Source: Ostrinia nubilalis (lineage: Eukaryota; Arthropoda; Insecta; Lepidoptera; Crambidae). From it: 64,000 nt of DNA. The translations under genes were made by a program, and so were the position numbers. The DNA lies in contig NW_026973572.1 of NCBI RefSeq assembly GCF_963855985.1, forward strand, positions 265,172 to 329,171. Direction: 5' to 3'. The notes under the pieces were generated by a model. That model was not told where the DNA came from. It made no database searches and worked only from the letters and a program-made list of their open reading frames with translations. Positions 30,976 through 41,340 of this stretch are shown in pieces. Every line of letters starts with the position of its first letter. The first letter of the stretch is position 1.

Positions 30976-32864
30976 AAAATATTGTAAGTCAATATTAAAA
31001 ATTTGAAAAGTCGAAAATTTCCACGAAAATCGATTTTTCGCTTGTCTAACGTCACGAGTGTGTTTACTAAAAATATTACGCACAATTTGATGTATAACAC
31101 GTGGGGGTGCGTTTAAATTTTGAAGAAAATTTGAGTTGGGTTAGTTTTGACGTGGTAATCAGAGCCTTTTTCATGACGTTTTTTAATTTTGTTCAGATTA
31201 ATTTAGAAGATAGAGAAGTTTAGATGAGTGTATAGAAATTAAAAGAAATAGTAAACTTCATGAAAGTTTACTATTTCTTTTAATTTCTATAATTTTAATA
31301 CTATTATTCCAATTTTATGTATTACTGTTTTACTTGTTTTTGACTATCGATGCCTCCTAAGTAAACTATCGTATGTCTTAAAACCAAACTTTACAGTAGA
31401 GCCATTTAAAGATATTTATGTGTGCAGTTTTCCCATCTTTTGAGCTAGGGATACGATTTTTTCAAAACATATAGTCGATTTAAGGTGTATTCTCGTACAA
31501 TAACATTTATTTGTAAATATATTGTAGTTTTGGAGATATTGTTGTTACGGTGTTTTACGGCGGATAAAATTAGTCATAGAAATCGTAACATAACTATACA
31601 ATTATTTACTTTGTCTAGCTGTAGGTAAAATATATAGTAAGAGCCACATACTCCATTGTACGGGAACATAATCATTATTTTATACTGTCGAAGGTATGTT
31701 ACATATTTATTAATTTTTCATTGTAAATTCATGCTAAAACTAAATTATTCAATTAGGTACTCATCTATTTTGGACAAAAGGATTCACAAAATCAATTTGA
31801 ACACAATGAAAGTCTTGAAATGAAACCTCTGTTTTAAATACCATATTTATTAATTTGTACCAAAGAATCACGTTATTATAACAGTCTTTCTTTTTCATGA
31901 AAATATAATTAAAATAATTACAAATAATTAAATCAAAAGTAATTAACTGACGAGATCAAATAATTTTTTTTTTGTTTTCTAATAAACATTGATTATTTTT
32001 GAAACAGCAATTACGATTAAATTAAAAAGTTTTATTTATAAAGGTGATAAAAGGAATATTTATTTTCTTTGTTAACCTTAAAATAAGCAAAATCTATTCT
32101 TTATTGATAAAATCAATTAACAAAGTTACATCGTTATTGTTCTTACTTTAAAAAAATAGTATTTAATCTTATTAGAGCCTCTAATATTATTCAAAAATTA
32201 CACATAAGGAATTTATATAATAGGTAACATGAATAATAATTAATGATAATTCAGTAAATTGTGTTTTTTTTTTCTGAAATCAATTAAGTTTAGGTAAGTT
32301 ATGAGTTATTTTTTTCTACTGGACTTTTAAAGATATTTATTTTATTTAGTTACATTAAAATACTTGGTAAGCCTTTGTACTAGTGGTGTCATTCCAGCGG
32401 TGCATCACCAATTCTATCACAATCTTCTTGTAGATTCTTTTAATCATAATGCTGAGAGTGATTCAGATTTACTTTTTTTAGTTATAAAGCTTTTTACCTA
32501 TTATTGATTACTTATAAAAATACATAAAAATGTCACTAATTAAAGAAATTTAGTTTGTTATATAATTATAGCCTATAGATATGTTATGTTATTCTGGGTT
32601 ATAAACAAAAATACTGTAAAGTTTCATCAAAATCTGTTCGGTAGTTTTTGCGCGAAAGAGTAACAAATTTCCAGACATCCTGATATCCAGAATCCTAACT
32701 TTCGCATTTATAATATTAGTAGGATCGAAGTACCTTCATCACTAAGTAAATCACTGGAGATCAAATTAGAAAATGCTTGGATTTCTATTAAATCAGCTCC
32801 TTCAGGCAATGGCGAATTTGAAACTTTTTTTTTTGCGCTGGCATCCCTAGCTGTCAGACGCGTA
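30976..32864. other. Long AT-rich spacer, no gene seen
   Basis: It contains a 61-bp near-perfect palindrome (31231-31291). At 31339-31364 an ATCGATGCCTCCTAAGTA block recurs inverted at about 43716-43740. At 32620-32725 is the 3' end of a common insect interspersed repeat (TTTTTGCGCGAAAGAGTAAC...TATAATATTAGTAGGA). Otherwise A/T homopolymers only. Confidence 0.5.
31231..31291. repeat. 61-bp near-perfect palindrome
   Basis: Arms are TATAGAAATTAAAAGAAATA plus GTAAACTTCA and the complement, differing by one extra A at the centre. There is effectively no loop. Confidence 0.85.
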
Positions 32865-33896
32865 GGGTAAGGTTGCCACTATTGGACCACTTAACTTTGA
32901 AATGACATAACAGCGGAATTGTGATAGATAGGAGCAACATGATTTAACATTTTAATAAGCCTTATATATAAGAACTTGCATGTGTCATTTGTGATTTTTA
33001 GCATTAACCATAAACAGAGAAAGTAGAAAAAAACTGTTTTGCCATGGTTGCTTTCTTTGGACCACTGTTTCTTTAATTGGACCAGTGAGTTGCTATCATT
33101 GGACTTAGGAAATTTTGTGCAGTGGTCCATTCAACGGTACCATGAGAATTCAAACAAATAAAAGACAATAATCAATTTTATTATTCTACAATTAGTCAAC
33201 GCTTTATAAAATAAAATGGCACAGTCTCATTAATCAGTCTCCGATTTGGAATGTTTATAATGTTGCACCTTTTGCTCTTAAATTTTTGTCGTCCAGCCTT
33301 CTTTTTAGCGTCGCTTTTGGTACACCATATATCCTACTTGCCTCATTCAGTCCAACTTCTTGTTTACTTAAAGCTTGTAGTGCCAATGTCAAGCTTTCTT
33401 CGTTCCACGCATAGTATTCCCCTCGTTTTGCCATGCTAAAATAAAAATAAAACCATTTAAATTTCTATTTTAAAAGTTGCTATGATTGGACCGGTCCAAT
33501 TAAAGAGAAACTTACTGGTCCATTGATGGCAATTCATAGCACAAAGACAAAAATGTTAATACATAAAAATCTGTGAAATATTGCAAAAAACAGTTTACAA
33601 ATCTACTTGAACAACTAAATAAGGCGTGCGATTCACAATAAATAACATTAAAAACATTTAATAAACTGTACTTACCTGGTAAACTGTGTCACGAGAAAAT
33701 TACATCGGGAGCGCGCGAAACACTGCAGCTAACGTCCTTCCCCAATGGAGCTCACGGCGACACTGGTGGGAGCGGGGGTTGGTACTAGCTCAAATAGCTA
33801 ACGTTTCGTGCAAACGGTTGATTTTTAAAGTACTTAGGTTCCGAGAAATCAGAGCGGTCCAAAGAAAGAGCCGGTCCATTGATCGCAACCTTACCC
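32865..33896 (-). mobile_element. Pogo-like non-autonomous DNA transposon (1032 bp)
   Basis: Inverted ends GGGTAAGGTTGC extend imperfectly to TTGGACC, flanked by TA on both sides (32863-32864 and 33897-33898). A TA duplication plus an internal pipsqueak-type helix-turn-helix ORF points to the pogo branch of Tc1/mariner. The interior carries nine GGACC/GGTCC motifs in ATTGGACC-like contexts. No catalytic domain is present. Confidence 0.8.
33255..33434 (-). CDS. Pipsqueak-type helix-turn-helix protein, 59 aa
   Basis: A small intact ORF with ATG at 33434 and TAA at 33257-33255. It contains a helix-turn-helix (LTLALQALSKQEVGLNEASR, then IYGVPKATLKRRL) with a basic end. This matches the N-terminal DNA-binding domain of pogo-like transposases (psq fold) but nothing more; the CENP-B-like domain and DDE core are absent. 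It lies within a TIR element rich in short repeated motifs, so it could bind the ends of its own family. Whether it is expressed is unknown, and it could be the surviving first exon of a larger gene. Confidence 0.65.
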   Translation of the reverse strand: MAKRGEYYAWNEESLTLALQALSKQEVGLNEASRIYGVPKATLKRRLDDKNLRAKGATL

Positions 33897-33898
33897 TA

Positions 33899-34391
33899 AT
33901 TTTAACGGGGTCAAATTTTTAATGTTAATTTACTATAATTTCGTGTAATATTGTGATAAAATTTACTGAAATCAATTGTTTATCGTATAAATAATGTATA
34001 CGAGTGTTATCCGACGAAAATATTTAATATTTAAGACAAAAAAGTGAAGACAAAATTTCGTCAGCTGTCAACGAAAAATCTTCATAAATTTAAATTTACG
34101 GAACAAATTAACAGGGGAGTATTGTTTTTATTCATTAATTAACTAACATCTATAGGTAAATTACATGTATTTTGCATTATACACTAAAAATAAAACATTA
34201 CAATTCCCAACGTTGAGGTTATGTTTTCATGTAAATATTCATATTTTGCCTTTTAATTACTCAGTTTTAAACTTTAATCTGTAAAATAACACAATTCGTG
34301 TAAAATATATTTTATTTTAGTGGATATAAGTAGAAGAGTTATTTAACCTTGACAAAAAATCCTACCCACACAATTTAGCTTAACTTTATAA
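33899..34391. other. AT-rich spacer, no gene seen
   Basis: No credible ORF, repeat or RNA gene is visible. It ends in the ATAA target duplication of the next element. Confidence 0.5.
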
Positions 34392-35479
34392 GGGTCATTC
34401 CACAAAAATATGTCAACTCTTAGTCCGCGCCACATTTCACATGAAATATTTGTTAATATTTTATTCCAAAATTGTTAAATAACAGCTCGCAATGTGCTTT
34501 ATTCATCACCCATTTATATTTTTTGAAACTGATTTTAAAACATCTTAAATTCCTTTTGAATGACCCAAAACGTCATTCCCTAGGCATGTCCGTACTCCAA
34601 AAGTTTGTGTTTTGGGACCCACATTTATAAAAACATCAACTTTATCCTTTGTTTTAATTAACGAATAATCTATTTAAATGTATATTACACCAAATTCTAT
34701 TAATATTTTGCGGTTTCAATAAACAATAATTTGATTTTCTTTAGTTGAAAAAGAGTCTACAGCTTTTAGCGTCATTCCCTCGCCACGGACTGATTTTATA
34801 ATTTTGCGCTTTAATATGTATTTAGAGTGAATGACATTTAGTTGAGTTTAAAGTACGATACGAAGTTATCCTCAGACCATACTGGCTTTGCGGTAGCCGT
34901 TTTTTGAATTAGTGCAAACGTGCCAGTTGTTGCGGAAAAATGTGTTATCCAGTTCCTTCGTCAGTCCCTAGTTGAGTAGCTTTATTGATTACAATAAGAA
35001 ATTGTACATAATTTAATTAGTATTTACGTGTGGTTTTTTGGCTATTTTCGGCACATCGTATTAAGCATCTTATAATATAAAGTTAATCTGCATTTGTGTT
35101 AAGTTTTACTCCAAATCGTCAGTCCCTAGAGCGTCAGGCCCTAGCTTTAAACGGCACTTGGGACTAAATTACTAGTTAGGGAATGATGTTTTTTATATAG
35201 TGATAATAACAAAACAACTACATTATGTATATTAACTTATCTATAAATGTTAAGGTTATAAGTTTTATACTTTATTAGAAGTCATATAGGAGTAATGTAG
35301 TATGAAAAAATTGAAAATTATAATTTCTCCTAAAATAAAGCATAAAGTGACTGGCCCTTTTAGACATAAAATAATTAATTAATAAACTATAATTTACACT
35401 AATAAAGTATTCAAAAGCATCTTAAAAAAGTTACGGACAAAATGACGTCGAAAATATACAGATTTTTATGGAATGACCC
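34392..35479. mobile_element. Non-autonomous TIR transposon with CGTCATTCCCTAG motif array (1088 bp)
   Basis: Inverted ends GGGTCATTCCA[C/T]AAAAAT bound the element and ATAA flanks both sides (34388-34391, 35480-35483). Inside, a CGTCA[TG]TCCCTAG-type motif occurs at about 34571, 34769, 34959, 35117, 35131 (variant) and inverted at about 35173, sharing its core with the TIR. There is no transposase ORF. Superfamily not assigned. Confidence 0.75.
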
Positions 35480-35684
35480 ATAAATTGGTTATTTTCTGTA
35501 ATAAGACTTTTAAATGATAATAAGATAGTATTCAAATACAGATCCCTAATAGTCTATCACCTACTGTTATTGCTAAGATCACTAAAACCCTTTTTTTTGT
35601 ATTTTTTTTTCTCGGTTCTTCGATCGGGATCGCTACACAAAATCCTATTTCCATTGGTAAACTTCACTGCAACAAGCTTCAAGG

Positions 35685-37271
35685 ATGTTAACCCGTAAGG
35701 CCACCATGAAGGATATGGAAGTTAAGTTGAGGCAGGCTCTCCTGGACCTCAAAGCTTCACGAGAGGTCAGCGACCAGCTTCTCCGGGAACGTGAAGACAG
35801 TGAACAGGAGATTCAAAAAGTTGTAAACAGGAACTCACAACTGAAGAATGAGCTTGCCGAGCTTCATGGCAAATATCTGGACCTCGCGGAACAATGTTTA
35901 AAATTGCAACAAACGGTGAATTCCTTCAGTGAATGCAACAACACTCATGAGCAGGCTTTGGATCGCATCCATGACCTCGAAAAGAGCCTATGTGAGTCAC
36001 ATAAAACCATAAAATCTATGGAGGAAGAAAAACAGGCTCAAGAATTCAACTCAACCGTTAGCCTGTATAATGAATTGATGAACAATGATCATGAATCGAA
36101 GAATCCAACTATACCCATAATAGACTTGACCTGTGATGTGTCCTGTTCCGGTCCAGCAGTAAAATATCAATTTAATAGTAATAATAAACTTAAAAAATAT
36201 ATTAAAATCAAGAAATTTATCAAAAAATGCAAAAAATTAATTAAATTTCAACGTAGTTTACCTAAACAGTCAATTCTAATGAAAGAAAAAAATCTTTTAA
36301 AAGAAAAGCTTAAATCATACAACTTAAAAATAGAACAAAACAAAAAGTTGTACGATGATAATACTTTAATCTTACATGAGAAAATAGATGACTTGGAACT
36401 TTATCTTAAACAGTTCAAATCTCGATATGAAATTGCACAGAAACAAATCAATGAACATGTACTGGCCACTTCCAAACTTGTTGACCTATGCAATTACAAC
36501 ACTTAGCGTTTTGAGTCCTTATCAAAAAAACAGTCTTGTAACTGTATTAATGGCCTTCAGCCCACTATAATACCAAAGTCTATTCAAACTGAGCCGGCGC
36601 AGGACATTGAATCCCAAACTAATGAAACTGCCTTGTTTAAAAAAATTAGTGATACCGGTAATGGAGGCAAAACCTTTATTTATTCTGATCAGCTTGGTCA
36701 GGGGTTAGGTTCTATGCTCAGGGAGCACTTGAATACACAGGTCTTGAATTATTGCTATCCAGGCAGGTTTCTGACAGAGATAATTCACGAAATTGGTAAA
36801 AACCAAGAATTAGATGAGAACTCCAATGTAATTATAATGTATGGTAATAGTTACTCTGTAGATAAAAAGAGTATAATTCAAAATATTGACCAACTATTAA
36901 ATTTGCAAAATAGGTTAAAATTTAAGATAATTTTGTGTACTTTACCCTATGTAAATTCAGGGTATAATCTAAATAAGATAAACAAGAACATATTTGATTT
37001 AAATATACTTATGTATCACTTGACTTATCGTCATAGCGACGCACTTTTACTTTTTGACGTAAATAAATTTATTTCTAGCTTTAAGTTGACTGTAGATACA
37101 ATGTATCTCTCTACAAAATTTAAGAATAAATTAGCCTCATTGTTTGCATACAATATTAAATGTAATTATACTCATAAAACTGATCATAGTCAGGGTACTA
37201 ATAATTTGATATCTCAGTATGTAAATAGTAACAATATTATGACTGTACCTACTACTAGTTGTTTAAACTGA
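35685..37271 (+). pseudogene. LINE ORF1: coiled coil plus SGNH-like domain, one in-frame stop
   Basis: A 528-codon frame from the ATG at 35685 to TGA at 37269-37271 is broken only by TAG at 36504-36506; the frame between the two halves is open. The N-terminal half is strongly heptad-like (residues about 5-115), then there is a Lys-rich stretch (about 165-205) and a second coiled coil. The C-terminal half (about 320-480) resembles the SGNH/esterase-like domain of CR1-type ORF1 (TFIYSDQLGQGLG, NVIIMYGNSY). The nucleophile block reads YSDQ rather than the usual GDS, so catalysis is doubtful. The last 13 bases overlap the ORF2 frame. Confidence 0.75.
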
Positions 37272-40134
37272 GGCACTCGACAAAGGCCAAGCCCGGAACA
37301 TTCAAGATTGTTCATCAAAATATTCAAGGCTTGGCCAGCAAAGTCTTAGAAATAGAGCTATTCTTAAAAAGTTTTGATATTAATGTAATGTGTATTACCG
37401 AACACTGGCTAAAGAAATATGAAAGCTCTTTTCATATAGATAATTATCAGCTAAGTAGCGCGTTTTTCAGGAAGTCTGCCATTCACGGAGGCTCCTTAAT
37501 ATTTGTGAATAATAATATTAAATATAAAGAACGCAAAGATGTAGTAGGGCTATCAGTTGAGCGTGTTGTCGAAATTTCATGTGTCGAGCTTGAGAGTTAC
37601 ATCATTGTATGTGTGTATAGACCCCCTTCTGGGGACTTTGGTATTTTTGAAGCGGCTATTGAGGATGCTCTTAATAAAACTTGTAACAGCAACAAAAAGG
37701 TCTTAGTTTGTGGAGATTTTAACGTCAATTTACTAGATAGCTCATCATCATATTCTGTAAGACTACTTTCCCTTTTTCAGTCATTTAACTTGTTTAGTCA
37801 ATTTAAGGAACCAACTAGAATTACGGAAACCACAGCTACTTGTCTAGATAATATTTTCTCTAGCTGTGTCCCTGACAATAAAGCTGTCATACACAATCTT
37901 ACGTCAGATCACTGTGGTATTAAAGTAGAATTTATTTGTAATAATTTGAATAATAAAAGTAAAAAAAATGCCGTATGTAGACCTGTAACCATTAGTCGTC
38001 TAGAACGTTTTAAAAATAATCTTGAAAATAAATTGCATTTAGTCCCGTATGTGCAGGGAGACCCAGATGCTCTTTACAATAACCTTTTCGAATGTATTAA
38101 AACCGAACATGACAAAGTTTTTACGGTAAAGCCATTAAAACCAAATACCAAATCAAAGTTTAGTGACTGGGCTACCAAGGGAATATACAAAAGTCGAAAT
38201 ACGTTATATGAACTTTATGGCATGAAAAAGTATAATAATAGTATATCTTTTCTTGAGCATGTAAAAAAGTATTCAAAAATTTTTAAGAAAGTTTGCTTCA
38301 TGGCTAAGTCTTTTTATATTCGGGACAAGATAGGGAACGCCAGTAATAAAATAAAAGAAACTTGGAATGTTATCAACCGAGAGACTGGTAAACTAAAACC
38401 AAAAGATAATGACTTTTCTCTCAAAGTTCACGATAATTTGATTTCTGCAGATAAAGATGTAGCGGAAGCTTTTGACAATTTTTTTGGTAATATAGCTTCA
38501 GCAACAACTGCCAACTTAAAGTCATCTCCCTCCGAGGCCGAAGAAATATTGAAAACCCACGTGACACCCTGTGACTCGCACTTCTCTTTTAAACATATTA
38601 CTCCATTAGATATCACTAAAACTTTTAATCTTTTAAACGTAAAGAGTACAACTGATATCTGGGGCATCTCTGTCAAGATAGTCAAACACATTATTGATAT
38701 AATTTCCCCACAGTTAGCGATAATATTCAATAATTGCATAGAGAAGGGAATCTTCCCCGACCTCATGAAACATAGTAGACTAATGCCATTATTTAAGTCT
38801 GGTAGCAAAACCGACCCTGGCAATTATAGACCCATTTCTATCTTGCCCGCTCTGAGCAAGATTTTTGAAAAAATCATACAGGAGCAACTTATGATTCACT
38901 TTGGCTCTAATAAACTATTTCATAGTGAGCAATATGGTTTCACCAAGGGTCGTTCCACCACCGATGCTGGGGTTGCACTACTTAAACATATCTTCGAGGC
39001 TTGGGAGAATTCTCAAAATGCACTAGGGTCTTCTGTGATCTCTCAAAAGCTTTTGACTGCGTAGAACATCAAACGCTAATTCGCAAACTGCACTATTATG
39101 GGGTAAAGGACTCGGCTTTGGATTTAATACAATCCTATTTAAACTTTAGAGTTCAAAAAGTTGACATAAATGGTGTTTTGTCTTCTGGGTCACCTGTGAA
39201 AATGGGAGTTCCGCAGGGGTCCATTCTGGGTCCATTCTTGTTTCTTATATACATTAATGATCTACCATATTTTGTTAAGGACTCTTGCGAAATCGTGTTA
39301 TTTGCTGATGACACGTCTTTGATTTTTAATATCGACAGAAGTAAAAATAACTTTGACGATGTAAATAATGCACTAACAAGAGTTTTAAGTTGGTTCACTA
39401 CAAATAATTTACAACTCAATGCAAAGAAAACAAAATGTATAAAATTCTCTTTGCCTAACGTAAAAACAGTTAGTACTCAAATAGAACTTAATAATAATGC
39501 AATCGATCTGGTAGACTCTACTGTATTTCTGGGAATTACCCTGGATTCAAAACTCCAGTGGGGCCCCCATATAGAAACTCTGGCGGGAAAGCTCAGCTCA
39601 GCGGCTTTTGCAATAAAAAGGATACGGTCATTAACCGATGTTTCAACAGCTCGCTTAGTCTACTTTAGCTACTTTCATAGCCTAATGTCATATGGAATCA
39701 TGCTATGGGGCAAAGCTGCAGATTTTGAAACAATATTTATTTTGCAAAAACGTGCGATAAGATACTTGTATAAAATGAAAGCAAGAGCATCCCTTAGAGA
39801 ATTGTTTAAAGAAATTGGCATTCTCACGGCCGCTTCACAATACATCTTAAACTGTATTCTATTTATTCAAAAAAATATTACTGAATTCAAAAAGAAAAGT
39901 GATATTCACCAAATTAACACTAGAAATAAAAATAAATTGGCTATACCCGCTTTTAGACTTAATAAAGTGTTTGCCTCTTTTATGGGACAAGGTATCCATT
40001 TTTATAACAAAGTCCCTGATAAATATAAAGAGCTACCGTATAATAAATTTAAAGATATAGTTAAAGATCACATGCTTGAAAAAGCCTATTATACAACTCG
40101 AGATTTTCTTAATGATAAGTCATCCTGGGAGTAG
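37259..40134 (+). pseudogene. LINE ORF2: AP endonuclease and reverse transcriptase, one frameshift
   Basis: The endonuclease shows HQNIQGL near the start, ITEHW, CVYRPPSG, VCGDFNVNL and TSDHCGI, covering its active-site blocks. RT shows YRPISILPALSKI (about 38825), FTKGRSTTDA, LSKAFDCVEH, GVPQGSILGP and catalytic LFADDTSL (about 39298-39321), then a thumb/connection region. A single-base deletion in the G run at 39026-39028 shifts the frame between FTKGRST and LSKAFD; both sides are otherwise open. The open frame overlaps the end of ORF1 without a clear ATG until about 37388, so initiation may be by frameshift or reinitiation. CR1 clade of the Jockey superfamily is the best fit. Confidence 0.87.
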
Positions 40135-40855
40135 GATTATGGTCCTCTCATGCTCGCACTAAAAATAATTAAAATGAAAAGTAATGTATAAACTCATAAT
40201 AATTTCTCAAATGTTATAGTGTCATGCTTCTCAATCTGGACTGTTACTTAGCTTTATTATTAGTTTTTTTATTTTAAAGAGATAACTTGGAATTGTCATT
40301 CTCACTAAATTGTCTCTGGGGTAGTGGCGTAGTGAGGCGGGTCGTTACATTCCCTCTAATATGGTCGAGTGAAGCGATGGCTGGTTCACTCGTCATGTCT
40401 GTGAACAGGCGCTGCTTTCGGGGACTGGTCAATCCAAGTTATTCAAATTTATGTATGCGAGTCATTTCTACTAGTATCTTAATATGTAAGTCTAGATATT
40501 AGCACGTCACTACCTTGTTTAATATACCACGCAATCTTGTATACCCATTCTTATAAGATACACCATACAAGAATGCATGGTAAATTCAGTGAACTGCTCC
40601 TGAATCGAATGTACCTACTACTACTATTTCTATTTATTTATATTAACCGGCAGACAGTGGTGACTGAGTTTGTTGCGGCGCTTCTTCTCAGCACTTGCCA
40701 AATGTTGGTCTCGAAGCGCTGGTAGGGTAAAAAGATTATGAGACATGTAGAGGCTCCTTAAGAGCAAAATGACGATTTGTAAGAACTATTTATTAGTCCA
40801 AACAAATAAAGAAATTTTGACTTTTGACTTTTTTTGACTTTTGAAAATATTAAAA
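40135..40855 (+). other. 3' untranslated region and tail of the CR1-like LINE
   Basis: No ORF. It ends in a polyadenylation-like AATAAAG followed by repeated TTTTGACTTTTGACTTTT. Confidence 0.6.
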
Positions 40856-41340
40856 AAACACAAACATAAAATATAATTTAACTTCACAACGAAGACGAAA
40901 AAATCGTAATTAAACGTTACAATAGGAATAAATACTCAATTTACTAACGTAAAAAATATTAAATTGCACATGCAATATCAAACGTACGAAAACAAACCAC
41001 GTTAATAATCGTATGTATTACATACGATAAAAAATAAATTTAATTGACAACGTTTATCATGGTATGTAAAACATACGATACTTTGTTAGCTTAAAAAAGG
41101 AACGTAAAGAATCGTATGTGTTAATTACTATAGTTTTGAATAGCTAGTAACAAAATATAAGGCAATTTTCAACACCAAAAGGAAAACTGTAATTACTACT
41201 TACCTAATAGTATGCGCTCGCTAGCGGTGAACCAAACCGCTTCTCCCCTGTAGACGATCGCACAGGACATTACGATAGTATACGTTGCGAGCGTGGATTA
41301 CATACGATTGAATACGTGTGAAAAATCTTTTATTTTAAAT
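40856..41340. other. Spacer with a cluster of CGTATG/CATACG palindromes
   Basis: AT-rich DNA with a near-perfect palindrome ATCGTATGTATTACATACGA (41008-41027) and further copies at 41062-41080, 41111-41119 and 41300-41309. No gene. It ends in the AAAT duplication of the next element. Confidence 0.6.

Larger units (their letters stand above)
35484..40855 (+). mobile_element. CR1-like non-LTR retrotransposon (LINE), near full length
   Basis: Two overlapping ORFs followed by a ~700-bp 3' untranslated region ending in AATAAAGAAATTTTGACTTT and a short TTTGACT repeat (40800-40850), the microsatellite-like tail expected of CR1-like elements. The 5' edge is uncertain, somewhere between 35484 and 35684. 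Only one stop codon and one frameshift disable it. Confidence 0.82.
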
